Under the pieces are notes generated by a model. The model had not been told where the DNA came from, did no database searches, and was given only the letters and a program-made list of their open reading frames with translations. DNA of 64,000 bases from Isoetes taiwanensis (Eukaryota > Streptophyta > Lycopodiopsida > Isoetales > Isoetaceae). This document shows, piece by piece, positions 23,512 to 34,870 of this stretch. Each line of letters opens with the position of its first letter. The stretch's first letter is position 1. The stretch lies in contig JAJEKV010000067.1 of the NCBI GenBank assembly GCA_021234155.1, positions 3,897,279-3,961,278 on the forward strand, written 5' to 3'. A program made the translations under genes and the position numbers.

Positions 23512-25654
23512 GGGGGGGGAGGAGGTACACCCTGTAAAGCCCCAAATCTCTATATCTCTATAAGGGTCTAGAATTTTGCACCCACATTACGCAACCAGGG
23601 GGACAAATCTCTATAAGGGTCTAGAACATTGTGCCCACATTGCTAAGTTTACACCTGTAAAGCCCCAAAGCTCTATAAGGGTCTAGAATTTTGCACCCAT
23701 ATTGGGCGGGGGGTTTGGGGGTTTGGGGGGGGGGAGGGGGATCGGGAAGTTCGAGAGAACACCTCCAGGAGCCCCAAGACCAAGGTAAGAGTATTCCATG
23801 GCCATCACATAAGGTATGTTTTAAGATACATATTTAGCATTGTTCACATAACCAAGAAATACTTATTATTATTTCAAATAGAATAGAATAGAATATTTTT
23901 TTAGCGTCCACGGAGACCAATTGGCCTATGGGACCCAAACAAAAAAGAGAATATGGAAATGGCAACCACTTTTATTTAGCAATTTTCTCACTTACAAAAT
24001 CATCTTATGCATAACCTACATGTTCTTGAAAACCATGTGCCAAGAATTTAAGCAACAAAGTGCGTGTTTTACTGATGTTTGCACATCAAGATGCAAATTA
24101 TTCGAACGATTTTCCTACATTCAAATTTAGATATATTTGCAAAAGTATCACAATAATAACGGGTGGAAATTGAACCCTTGACTTTCGTTAAGGATTTATT
24201 TCCTGAAAGATCCTGCATATATGATTAAGCGCATATATCGATTTAAAAAAAACAAAATTATGCCTATATATTGCATCCAAAGACAGAATAAAATGTAGAA
24301 TAAGATGTACCTATTTTAGCATGTCCACACTTAAAACTATAGACAATGCATGATATTTAGTACATTGGTAGTACATCAATAATGTAGAATAATATATGGA
24401 AGTCGATATGATATAACTGCCATTTATTTTTTGGCTCTCCATAAACCTAGAAGCTTAGTTTATAAATAAGGTTAATCAATAAAATGAACAAAAAATAAAA
24501 TAAAATGAATTCACCGAATTCCCGAGCTAATAACAACTCTACAATATTTGATTTTGAATTTCAATTCAAAGAGACCACACCAGATGTTGAAAATACAAAG
24601 AGACCATACAAATGTTGAAAATACTTTCTATGACATGAATGGTTGTAGCACATAGCTCCTCCTCTAGCTGTTGGCTATTGTCATTAATGTCTGTATAGAA
24701 CCCCATAATATTAGAAGGAAGAAATGACATGGAATTGATTGCATGCAAATATGAAGAAATCAAAGTGCATAAATTGACCAAACATTTGTTTCCTCGTCTC
24801 GATGCATATTCTATAAAAATGCCGCATCAATATCATCCTTGGTTCATCATAACTTTTTTAATCAATTAAGAAAGAGGGCAGAAGCTTTTGTTGGAATAAC
24901 ATAGTCGCAGGGGAGAGTATGCTTAAATGCCTTGCTTGTGATCATCTTTGCTAAGAAGCATATTTCAGAATTTTCTTTGGCTGTCAAGTATATATGCCCA
25001 CTGCTCCATACAAAGAAGTTAGTTTAACAGATTTGTTGGAACATAGGAAAGTAGCTTGAAAGCAACTCTTTTCCAGCGTGGCTAGTGAGGCATAACCTTT
25101 ACTAAGCTTTAAATGAGTGCATATTTCATACTGGGCAACGCCAAACTCGCATCAGATATCATGTGTTGCATGTCTCATGAGTGTAATGCTGATGGTGGAA
25201 AATAGATTTCAAGAGATCGAAGCTTTTAGGAAGGAGAAGGTCTAGAAAGTTATAGAATGGACGCAGTTGCAAAATTACTTTTTGGCAGAATGGCTTGACA
25301 TGGCCGATTTTCAAAGCCATGATATGGCAAATTTACAAAATGGCTGGACAAAGCCTGTTCTTTCAAAAACAAAGCCATTTCCACAAAGCAAGTTGTTTTT
25401 AGTGGGCTTTTCTATCCAGAAGTGCACTATTTCATGCAATTCTAAGGTATCCACGTCAGCACCCACGTCAACCAAACCTAATTGCCTCCATTGGATCTGT
25501 TTTTTTTTTTAAATCCACGGCTACAAAAATTTAGAACTGCCTTCGCCTATCCCGTCAGATGCATCTCTGTTGGATATGGATTGAAGCACCAAAGATGAGC
25601 TTGTAAGTCGAAACATGAATGCTTGCAAGTGCATCTACTATTCTTTTGTGTATA

Positions 25655-25895
25655 ATGGTTGTTGAGGAAAAACTTGTAATCATGCAAATCTCAGAATTTT
25701 TTGTACTACATTTTATTGCTTTTATGTATACATGAACCTTAAATATCCTCAGAGATTTCAAATATATATGAAATCAGGAAAACAAGTTTGCATGGATATA
25801 GGAAATCAGAGAAACAAGTTTGCATGGATAAAAAATATGGCGGTTTTTCTTATTGAAGGTATGCAAGGAGTTCCAATCACATATTTTTTTTCCTT
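25655..25895 (+). repeat. half of a 240-bp inverted repeat (partner 63758-64000)
   Basis: tgtataatggttgttgagga through gcaaggagttccaatcac is matched in reverse complement at the right edge of the window. Inside is a short tandem of aaacaagtttgcatggata. Confidence 0.88.
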
Positions 25896-26365
25896 CAATG
25901 AAAAGAAGACTAAGAAACATCATTCTTTGACGTCCATTGGAGACCCAACAGGTCTATAAGACACATACATTGCTCTTTCACCACCATTAACTTCGCATAT
26001 ATTTATTTCTTTAGAAAGAGATTAGTTCTCTACTTTTTTTTCTCGCACAAGAAAGATAATTACCAATACATAAACAAATAAACCTGAAGATCAGTTTTCT
26101 ATCCAGTGCTTACAGTCTTGGTTCATGGTATGAAGATGAGTTTTCCATAGCTCCATGACAGATGCATTGCCCCATACAAGATGCTAAGGCCATGAAAGGA
26201 CTTTTCGATGCATCAATTTAGTCCAATAACAAACTAAATCTAGATCTGACAAGAGTGGAGCACTTGTGTGCCATCAATAACTTGGATTGGGCAACTAAAA
26301 TAATGCCATGAATAGAATGCATTTATGAATACACAAAGCAAGGTGGTCTAATGGCAACCACCAAT

Positions 26366-27106
26366 CTAGAAATAGTATCTCCGAATATGGTCTTCTACAT
26401 CCACTTCAATTGGATGAGGATTAATGTCAAGACCTCGTATGAGGGTGCGTCTGATGAGCGCCTGAGAGGTTATGGGATGCATATACTGATAAGTTTGAGT
26501 TGGAGGGCTAAATGAAGCACCTTCAAATTGGAAAATGAGGGAAGGGACATGCTCACGAGGAGCTTGTGAAACATCAAAGCAAATAGGTACAGTGGCTTCA
26601 TGATAAAAAGATGCATTTTTGATAGCATCATATGCACTTAGCTCAAGATAAATTTTTGTCTCACCTCGACGATTGAGACTCAAAGGAGATTTGCATCTGG
26701 AGATGATAGTATGTCCGATAATGATGCGTTGCATGCGAGCAAAGTAGTCTATCTTGCTATGAATAAGGGTAGCATTAGCAGAAGGATATGATCTGACAGG
26801 AGATGCCCCAAGGAACAAGACGCTATGTGCATCGTGTGTATGATGGGTAAGACAATAGGAGAATGTTCCATTGAAAGGCAGTTGAGAGTCAAGGGAATTA
26901 GGGCTTTGATTAATATCATCAACAATAGTATGTGCACATCCCATAGCTATGGTGCTAGGTTGAGAGCCACTTGAAACGGAATGGAAGGTTATATTCTCAA
27001 TGATATGCTCTCGCTCATACCGATCGAGCACCCCTCTCCAATTGAGCTCCGCAGCCTCTGCTACCGCTGCAACTGCTAAGAACAGGCACCAGATTACAAG
27101 AGACAT
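26366..27106 (-). CDS. truncated aspartic-protease-like protein, second copy
   Basis: 246 codons starting with a hydrophobic signal peptide (SLVIWCLFLAVAAVAEA). It is homologous throughout to the ORF at 5061-5882: SNGTFSYCL corresponds to FNGTFSYCL, GHTTIPRCKSP to GHTIISRCKSP, CFDASQAPDGQVPSL to CFDVSQAPREHVPSL. Again no D-T/S-G active-site motif is present and the N-terminal lobe is missing; about 30 residues after the signal peptide are also shorter than in copy 1. The C-terminus differs (VEDHIRRYYF). Two open, diverged copies of the same truncated form are notable; a non-catalytic role such as ligand or inhibitor binding is possible but unproven. Confidence 0.65.
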   Translation of the reverse strand: MSLVIWCLFLAVAAVAEAAELNWRGVLDRYEREHIIENITFHSVSSGSQPSTIAMGCAHTIVDDINQSPNSLDSQLPFNGTFSYCLTHHTHDAHSVLFLGASPVRSYPSANATLIHSKIDYFARMQRIIIGHTIISRCKSPLSLNRRGETKIYLELSAYDAIKNASFYHEATVPICFDVSQAPREHVPSLIFQFEGASFSPPTQTYQYMHPITSQALIRRTLIRGLDINPHPIEVDVEDHIRRYYF

Positions 27107-27496
27107 TGGGCTGAGATGTTCTGTTGGGTGGGCTCAATAGGTAAGCTATTTATTTGGACTTCTTCTTGTGCCTTTGTTAAAAGGTAGCCGCATCCTTTTG
27201 CCTAGTCTGTAGCCTTTAACTGACAGATGATTGCCTTTAAGCCGGTTAGCAAATCCTACAAGCTATAGCTAGTGTTTCTTTGTACATTTTTGTTTGAAAA
27301 GTATCAAGAATGCATGTCGATGGCGGGACTAAAAATCTGAGGTATCAGCTACGGTGTGAGAAATTGGTAATAGGCATAATTTGGGAGCTTTCTACTATAT
27401 GATTTATCTTCTAGATTCCGTCCTCCTGCAAGATCCTCTTGCATATTTCTAGTTTTATCAACAAGTATGTTCCTATGTAGGCGTTAGATGTAAAAT

Positions 27497-27913
27497 ATGC
27501 TGGTCTTTCTTTTGCAGAATCTATTCACCATCGTAGCACCTGCACAACAGGAGAAGATTAAAAGAACGTTAAGTTATTGCTTCTTGTTCATGTGTATCCA
27601 TAGTTTTAGTGGTTGCCGTGTGTCAAAAGTAAATTTTCTACTACTCTCCTTGGATGAGGTGATATTCCAAATTCTGTTTCATATGATATTCATACTATGG
27701 AAGAATATGCTTTATTTGCAATTGACAGGGAATATCCTTAGTTTTGATCACAAGGTATCATTTATAGAAGTTGTTAATCTGGAAAATGTACGTGACAGCA
27801 GATGTTCCTTATTCTACCTTGACAGTGAGACCAATGACTGCAAGGCTGTCAAATGGCATCAGAACTATAAGTGGACGTATGACAAGGAAATACAAATCTT
27901 TCTGTCCCTGTGA
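27497..27913 (+). CDS. hypothetical protein, partner of 4042-4419
   Basis: 138 codons, divergently placed from the protease-like ORF (start-to-start about 390 bp). The shared part runs from CFLFMCIHSFSGCRVSKVNF to SETNDCKAVKW. The C-terminus is longer than in the other copy (KWTYDKEIQIFLSL). No recognised domain; hydrophobic middle (ILFHMIFILWKNMLYLQL). Confidence 0.3.
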   Translation: MLVFLLQNLFTIVAPAQQEKIKRTLSYCFLFMCIHSFSGCRVSKVNFLLLSLDEVIFQILFHMIFILWKNMLYLQLTGNILSFDHKVSFIEVVNLENVRDSRCSLFYLDSETNDCKAVKWHQNYKWTYDKEIQIFLSL

Positions 27914-29018
27914 AGGGATTCTCATAATTCTTTTCTCTTCCAATATTAGGAGTTTAAATATCAGGTGAACGTATGCTAGCCAGATCGCGACTGCATGACT
28001 ATGGCAACTGAAAACTATGAAATAGACATTTCTTTAGACAAATATGGGAGCGAAGAACTTTGCATATATATAGATATGAACACTGCTAGTGTTTTTTCCA
28101 ATGCTCAATTTGTGTAAGTCCCATACAAGGACAAAAATTGATAGTTAACCTGGCGGATGATCCTAATACAGGGTCAAGGGCACAAGAATGCAGTTCACTT
28201 TACGAGGGAGCTCGTGCCTGCTAGAAGTTTGTACGTCCTTGTACATTTCTAACAAGAATGTCAAGTTGTTTTCAAAGGCAATTTGACAGTCGTGCAGAAG
28301 ACTCTCAGAAATGGTTCACTGTAATAAAATCACAGAGCTTTGATGAGAACTTGACGAGGTAATATATGTGTAGAACTTACATATATGCATATTCCCAGTC
28401 AAGTGCAAACCAAGCATGTTCAATTTACGGCATATTCCCACTCAAGTGAAAACCAAGCATGTTCAATTTCCTTCCTCTGTATCTAGCATTGATATTTCCC
28501 TCAGACAAAATTCTTAACACGACTGAGCTCTGATGCATACCATCTTAGGGAATGAGATAAGTTAATCTTTGATCTACGAGCTGTGCACCTCTTCCAAACC
28601 AACTTCCAATATATGTTATGGATTCGTTCTAACACTGCTTCTTATTCATGTATATCCATGGTTTTAGAGGTTGCCCTGTGTCAAAAACAAATTCTGGGAT
28701 GAGGTGATATTCAAAATTCAGATTCATATGGAAGGATGAGGGTGCTTTTCCTGTTTCTTTCATAGTAGGGCAATATAAAGTCTGGAGTTGATTGTCAGAA
28801 TCTTCTGTCTTAATGCGTTGGTGACATTGATTTCTCAAGAGAAGCAAAGCGTCTGCAATTTTACCACGAGGAAATTGATACCCAAGTTGATCTGCATTTT
28901 ATATTCTTGTTTTAGCCCATTACAATAGAACTGCGACTCCAAATACTAATGAAAAATGAGGCAACTGGCGCTGGAAGAAGCTGGGACAACGGCGGGCAGA
29001 CTGTGCAGGGTTGATGCT

Positions 29019-29026
29019 GAGATAAG
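29019..29026 (+). other. 8-bp target-site duplication, left
   Basis: GAGATAAG directly before the left inverted repeat of the hAT element; the same 8 bp follow the right end at 33195-33202. Confidence 0.85.
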
Positions 29027-29816
29027 CAAGGGTTAAATTTGCATGGCAGCCCTTCTATTCTTTTGAAGGGCACTTTAAAAACTTGCCTTTCGGTTTGAAT
29101 GGCAATTTTTAACATTGCCATTCTGCTGCATGGTAAATTTTTTGGCTGCCACACAATATAATAAATTAACAAATTAACCAGAAACTCAATAACCAAACCA
29201 TGAATTTGCTTTATCGAATATAATACTCCATGACTCCAAATCGTACTTCCAAATCTCAAAAACTTCCAATCTAAATCATACTTCTGTTCTTCTGCTGCTT
29301 TTGCTTTAGAAGATCGGCTCCCACAAAGCTAATCGAGACCACTGTAAAGACTGTATCTGTATGGACGGGCGGGAGCCGGGAGGAAGGATCAAGAAAAAGG
29401 CAAGTCCGTCACCACCGATCAAGAAAGGGCCAACCAAAACTTTGAGAAAAGGGAAAATTTTTAATTTTGCATTCAACAATGGTGGTTGCCAACTTTTTCT
29501 CAAATCGTGCACCACCACAAATTCCAAGCCAACCAACCAAAAAATTATTTAATACATAGTTAGTTAGATAATACATTGTATTGTACAGACATTATACATA
29601 CACGATATGACAATGACATATGATATTTGCATAGAAAAATATTCGGCATATAAATAATTAGAATAAAATATTATCTATCTACACATATATAAGTCTTTTT
29701 CCTTAGATTCGATTCCTTTGTGCCTTTGACACTTTAGTGACACGTACCCAGTCTTTTTCCTGGGTACAATCGCCGGAAAACTTTTCGGCGAATTTGTGGA
29801 GGTCCAGCGCTTGCAA

Positions 29817-29876
29817 ATGGCAGATGGGTCTGGAGCCGCTGCAAATCCGGCAGCCCAGATCTGGCTTGAAGTATGC
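29817..29876 (+). pseudogene. possible captured first exon
   Basis: An ATG opens MADGSGAAANPAAQIWLE, a typical Ala/Gly-rich N-terminus of a plant protein, followed by a usable donor (GAA/GTATGC). It is GC-richer than its surroundings. It lies upstream of the PP2A B'' exons inside the same hAT element, in the same orientation. Known B'' subunits do not begin this way, so it may come from a different host gene. Confidence 0.35.
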
Positions 29877-30281
29877 GGTTCTTACTTTATCCACTTCCTT
29901 TTATTTTTATATGTGTCCCTTTGTAGGTCGTGAGGCAAGAAGCTGGTCTAAGGGGTTTGCTTGAAAATTGAGGATCAAGGCCTCATTTGAGAGATTTGGG
30001 AGCATTTTATATAGGTGCCAAAGCACAAGCACATGATTTTTCAGACTGCATCATCGCGGTTCAGAGTCATCATTTTGCAGATCACTGAGACATTGATCCC
30101 GCACTGTAGCACAAATTGTAGGATAAAATCCTCATTTTGAAGCTTCAAAATCCTAAATTGGATTTGATCTATCTGGAAGGCTTTAAACAGTTTGATACAA
30201 TTAGATTGACCGGAGATGTTTTTGCACTATACATGTATTTTTTCCACTGCTGCAATTAACTCTCCCCTTTCTCAAGGCAAG

Positions 30282-30708
30282 GAAAAGTTCATTGATTTCT
30301 GGATGGATCAGAACCTTTTAACAACAGATGCTGCCGTAAGGGTATTTACAGTGCTAAAACGGCCAGACCGGAATTATCTTGTGCAGGTCAGCCCATTTCT
30401 ATGCTCTACTACATCTAGAACATTTAAGTGTTGTATTCCAGGATGATTTTAAGCTGATACTAAGGGAGCTTCTTTTAACTCAATGGGGGCTAGAGTTCCT
30501 TCATGATACTCATGAGTTTCAAGAGAGATGCACTTACTTTTGCTGGATATGATGATTTTTTACTATTGCAATAAAGTTGCATCATCAACTAACAAACATT
30601 ACTTCTTCAGCGGAAACTGGGATATATTGAATATTTTATCGTGTTAATAGATCTGGAAATGGTCTGTCTTACACTGCGGAAGAAGAAGACATCAACAAAG
30701 TTTTGAAG
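30282..30708 (+). pseudogene. fragment of a PP2A B''-type regulatory subunit gene
   Basis: Three exon-like pieces in order. 30282-30386: EKFIDFWMDQNLLTTDAAV, then FTVLKRPDRNYLVQ, ending at CAG/GTCAGC. 30442 onward: after acceptor TTCCAG, DDFKLILRELLLTQWGLEFL, then HEFQER. 30634-30708: VNRSGNG, then a junction, then EEEDINKVLK. These follow the order of the plant B'' subunit, an EF-hand-type regulatory subunit that selects PP2A substrates. About 16-20 residues between the NRSGNG loop and EEEDINKVL are deleted, and the segment after QER is lost, so this is a non-functional capture. Introns are kept, so capture was at DNA level. Confidence 0.75.
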
Positions 30709-31068
30709 TAAGATGCATTGCAAATCAAATTTGTATCATGAATCCATGCCCTCACATACTGTATTGTGAAAAGAATTCACTATAGTTATAAATTTGCTCT
30801 GAAATATCCTTTCTTGTGATGCGTGCAGATGAATCCAAGGGAACATTCACCTGAACTACAACCACGAGGGAAGAAAGGTCAAAATCATATTTGCAGTTTA
30901 CAAACTGGATAGATGAACCTTATCCTAAAATTTGGTATGAAAAACTAGGTAAGCTTCCATGTAACTAGGTAATCTTCTTTGTTGATTGCATAGGCATTGT
31001 CATGTAGGAGGACCTGGTAGTTGTTTGCTGAAAGTAACTTACTCTTAGACTACTTTACTCATTTGCAG

Positions 31069-31119
31069 GAATGGTTTACCAAGTATCCAAAGTTCTCATT
31101 TGCCGTCATAAGAGCTCAG
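31069..31119 (+). other. possible captured exon
   Basis: Exactly 17 codons (EWFTKYPKFSFAVIRAQ) between acceptor TTTGCAG and donor CAG/GTTTGA, downstream of the PP2A B'' pieces. The family is not recognised. Confidence 0.25.
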
Positions 31120-32104
31120 GTTTGAGACTAAGAAACAAATGATCTATGCATGAACAAATTGGCAATTATGTAGAGAGGGTAGAAAACCTGTGGTTGGGAA
31201 GTTTTATGAGGTTAGTACAAATCAATGTCTAATGTGTTTCCTTATTAGTCCTTCATGACACATCGGTAACAATAGTTTTCTACTTTGTCCCAATTGAAGA
31301 TGCTGAAGGTCTTGCATTCTTCAGACAAGCAGTTTGCAAGAAATGGTTTTATCTAAGGTCATTTTCACTCCCATAGAAGACCAACAGGCAGACACTATTT
31401 CACAGCTGTCAGAAATAACAGTAACAATGGAAGGACATCAGAATTTCTGGACATAGTGTTTATACATTCTAAGACCATTTTGAAGTGCGACAGGACAAGG
31501 CAAAGCAGTGATATAAGAGATGTGTATAGGCCTGGAAGAGTTCAATCTCCTCGCCATATAGTTCATTCACCACCTTTGCTAATTATACAGGGGAAAAAGA
31601 ACGTTGGAATTTCTGGAGATAATGTCTACATTCTAAGGCCATTCTAAAGTGCGGCAGGACAAGGGAAAGCATAGGCTTAGAAGAGTTTAATCTCTTCGTG
31701 ATATAGTTCATTTGTAGGTTGAATTTGAGATTACGACTTGGCAATAGATAATGCATGGCAGAGTTCAAATAGATAAATCGTAAGTTAAAGGAAAAATTGG
31801 ATGTAAATGCATCTGATACCATTTTATAGTCATGTGTAAGTGCACACAAAATGAATGTATAGCAGCCTCTAGGATGTGCCCATTAGATAGAATACATGGA
31901 GAACTGAATGGGTTATGCCATGATGATGACTAACATGCATCACATCAGCAATTTGACAACCAAGGGTTTTTTTTTTATGAGGTCAACATCTACTTTGGCC
32001 AACACACATCATCTCTTAGAGAACTGAATGGGTTATGCCATGATGAAGACCAACGTGCATCACGTCATAACTGATACAACATATAGCAATTTGACAACCA
32101 AGGG

Positions 32105-32137
<33 letters not shown>

Positions 32138-33194
32138 GATGTCAACATCTACTTTGTAAGGAAAGCCTTGCCAACACACACCATCTCTTACATCTCACGC
32201 ATGCCTACAAATGTCTAGCATTTCAGCTATAGCACTAGGGTCCAGGAGACATTAAGACAACTGTGAACTCGATATAGTGATATTTATATGGCGACCAAAC
32301 AACATCCGGCCTATCTTATGTGCACATGAACATAAGGCAATAGCATGGGTTTGGAGAAGTTTGGCATGTTGTCATTTTCATTCTTCAAAAGCAAGTCTTT
32401 TTCATGCACAAGTTGGTCCTCATCACAACGCGTGTCATATGCTTGAAATATTTATGTAAGCCACTAAGTACAATCAGCTTGTGATATGCTTGAAATATTT
32501 ATGTAAGCCACTAAGTACAATCAGCTTGTGATATGTGAAGCCAACTTCAGCTAGGAAGCTATAGCATGCCCACATAGATGGTGCACTTGAGCTAGGAAGC
32601 TATAATTGGAACTACAATTATCAAATACTATTATCAGATACCACAACAATAATATTATATAGTCAAAATAAATTTCTTATGGGTGCTCCATATATTGTTG
32701 TTGAGATTTACATGTTTCGAAGATATCAAATGCAAGCCATATACCCTGCAAACTTTTCACAGCTAACTTTTTTTTTTTTTTATGAGAAGCATAGAATTAT
32801 ATTCCTAACAGCCAAAAGCATGGATGCCAGTCATATGCAACATTCTCAATGTGTTCAATATTGCCATTTAAGCAACTCAAACTGTCACAAATCCCTTACT
32901 AAACAAGGCCTAAAACTTATGGTGCATCCAACTTCATAGGGTTAGAACTAAAGAAATGTTCGCGGCGGCCTTGGCCGCCGCGATAAATTTCTTGTATATA
33001 TAATAATGTGTATAAATTAGAAATTTAAAAAAATGATAGCCATTCTGTTGAATGGCTACATTACTTTCTGCATTTCGGTTTGAATGGCACTTTTTTATGT
33101 CGCCGTTCTTTTGCATGGCTATAAAATGAAGTGCCATTCTCTGCATGGCTGGAGGGCTCCAGAATGGTACTGCAACGTTCAAATTTAACCCTTG

Positions 33195-33202
33195 GAGATA
33201 AG
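33195..33202 (+). other. 8-bp target-site duplication, right
   Basis: GAGATAAG, identical to 29019-29026. Confidence 0.85.
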
Positions 33203-33466
33203 TGGCATATTTGTTAGATATGTTAGATAAGTGGTATATTTGTTTTTATTTATTTAGTTTACCATGGTTTTCAAAGGTTGAAGCTTCGTGGCGCAGGTAA
33301 GCTGACTATCAGATGCACTAATGTTGTGGCGTAGCCGGGCCCCAAGAGCAAGAGGTGTTACACTCGACATAGCCATACACCTCACTAGAATTTTGACCAT
33401 AAACATAAGCTTTCTGCCTTGGAGTGTTGGTGGAATGTCCCCCAGAAGGCTTTGCACAATCATGTC

Positions 33467-33914
33467 GGACCGCCGTATTTAGAGTCCGGGATGTGGTATT
33501 TCCGGACTTTTTTTTGTGGTGTTTCCGGCCACCCGTTATCAGCCACTGTGCACTTCACAGTTTTAAGCCCAGAATCAACTGTTTTAGGTCATTTTTTGCT
33601 TGATCCGGCTCTATCTGAGCTCAAATCACTTCCTCTCTTCATCAAACTAGTGTTAAAGAAGAAGACAAAGCGATTGGAAAAGGCTTTTGAAGCATTTCAA
33701 GCCGTCCAGGGAGCTGCAAGAACGATCCGGCCAAAGATTTTGACTCCGTCGCGCAGTTTCGCGCTTGATTTTTGGCCAGAAATACCACTTTTTGGCCAGA
33801 AATACCATATTTTTGGCCAGAAACACCACTTTTTTGGCCAGAAATACCACTTGGCTGATATCGGATGGCCGGAAACGTCCGGAAATACCACATCCCGAAC
33901 TCTATATACGGGCG
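33467..33914. mobile_element. 448-bp non-autonomous element with long inverted repeats
   Basis: Both ends carry an imperfect inverted repeat of about 40 bp (GTATTTAGAGTCCGGGATGT at the left, the complement with small changes at the right, then GGTATTTCCGGAC). It is flanked by TCATGTC on both sides (33460-33466 and 33915-33921), while the left duplication arm has a single copy at the empty site (about 2403-2410). The interior holds a four- to five-fold tandem of about 20 bp (TTTTTGGCCAGAAATACCAC, about 33770-33852) that repeats the subterminal motif. No coding capacity. The superfamily is unclear; a 7- to 9-bp duplication would fit hAT or Mutator. Confidence 0.75.
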
Positions 33915-33999
33915 TCATGTCTCGATTTTCATGAATTGGCTCCCTGCTGTTGTATTTGCCCAGATATAAACTTTGCAAAAATAGTCCAATTAATTTAGA

Positions 34000-34027
34000 C
34001 TAGTTATGGTGCCCGGCGTTGCCCGGC
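34000..34027 (-). mobile_element. Helitron-like 3' terminus, mutated copy
   Basis: Reverse-complement counterpart of 2299-2326: CTAG, 7-nt spacer, GC-rich hairpin (one stem base changed). Confidence 0.5.
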
Positions 34028-34531
34028 TTTATTAAGAACCTTAAGAGCCTATTATTAATCAGTTGGGACTTTGGGTGGTGAGTCTAATCTCTGTTGAAAT
34101 TTATGGTGGCACAATGATCAACTGTTTGAATGTTTGATGTGGATTGATATTCAAATGGGGCTTTGGGGGGTGACTGAGAGTTTGGGGTCGGGGCTTTATA
34201 GGTATTTTGTGGAGACTGCGATAAACATGAATACCCATATTATAAGTCAATGTATTTAGCCTATAAAATGGTTGTCTAAGATAGCATTAGTCCATCGCAA
34301 ATTTCCTAACGATATCTTGAATAAAATACCACTTATTTCATGAATCATTTGACAATAGAAGGGGGTTCTAATCACATTGTCAAATAAATGTGTCATTCTT
34401 GGGCTTTATCAAAAATAGTTTTTATTGGGTGTCATTTTTGGGCTTTATCAAAAACAGTTTTTATTGGGTAGGCTTTAGACACGATGCCATGATTGTTTGA
34501 CTTGTTATATTGATGGTGCCTGCTTGTTTTT

Positions 34532-34583
34532 TGTTTTTGTTTTTTTTTTTTTTTTTTTTTTTTTTGGGGAGGGGGGGGGGGGG
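34532..34583. repeat. T-run followed by G-run
   Basis: A run of about 25 T followed by a G-rich run. The other arm has the complementary C and A runs at about 1810-1840 in shorter form. Confidence 0.8.
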
Positions 34584-34870
34584 TGCGATAGAAACGGATG
34601 GAGTTGATGACTCCTTGGATCAATTTAGTTTTCCTTGGATCACTGGCAAAGTGAAGATTAGAATGCATAGTCATTATTCTATTCTATCCGCTTTTGAATA
34701 ATGTTAAAGCTCTGGTTATTGTCAAACAAAATGGTAACGTTATCTGGCTATTGAGAAGGCAAAATTGAGTTGTAGCTTTGGCAACAATGTTTTGCATTAG
34801 GGTAGCATAGGCTTTTGAAATTTAGATGTGCAACAAATATTGGATGTTAAGTAAACAACTATATATATTT

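Larger units (their letters stand above)
20916..26124. other. intergenic stretch with short repeats
   Basis: No complete gene is recognised. It contains one exon-like segment (22612-22724, -), a long T run followed by a G run (about 23481-23520), a tandem repeat of ctctataagggtctagaat (23550-23700), a SINE-like 3' end in reverse (about 23875-23940) and half of a 240-bp inverted repeat (25655-25895). Confidence 0.45.
29027..33194. mobile_element. hAT-type DNA transposon carrying host gene fragments
   Basis: The 4168-bp element has a perfect 15-bp terminal inverted repeat CAAGGGTTAAATTTG and an 8-bp target duplication GAGATAAG, the hAT signature. Subterminal regions (29040-29150 and 33020-33180) are full of ATGGC/GCCAT motifs, as expected for transposase binding. 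The uninterrupted target survives in the left arm (about 2835). No hAT transposase is visible, so it is non-autonomous. It carries pieces of a PP2A B''-like gene and other exon-like segments. Poly-T runs lie at about 31970 and 32107-32130. Confidence 0.88.
26125..34870 (-). repeat. right arm of inverted segmental duplication
   Basis: Reverse-complement counterpart of 1515-5915, stretched by a 4168-bp hAT element and a 448-bp inverted-repeat element. Removing both restores collinearity with the left arm. Confidence 0.85.

Noticed and set aside
33419-33934. 171-codon plus-strand ORF
   Set aside because: It runs across the 448-bp inverted-repeat element and its tandem motif; an overlapping frame of the same repeats is open on the other strand. 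Repeat shadow.
34432-34701. ORFs across the T-run/G-run on both strands
   Set aside because: Homopolymer translations (poly-Lys, poly-Phe) with no conserved sequence.
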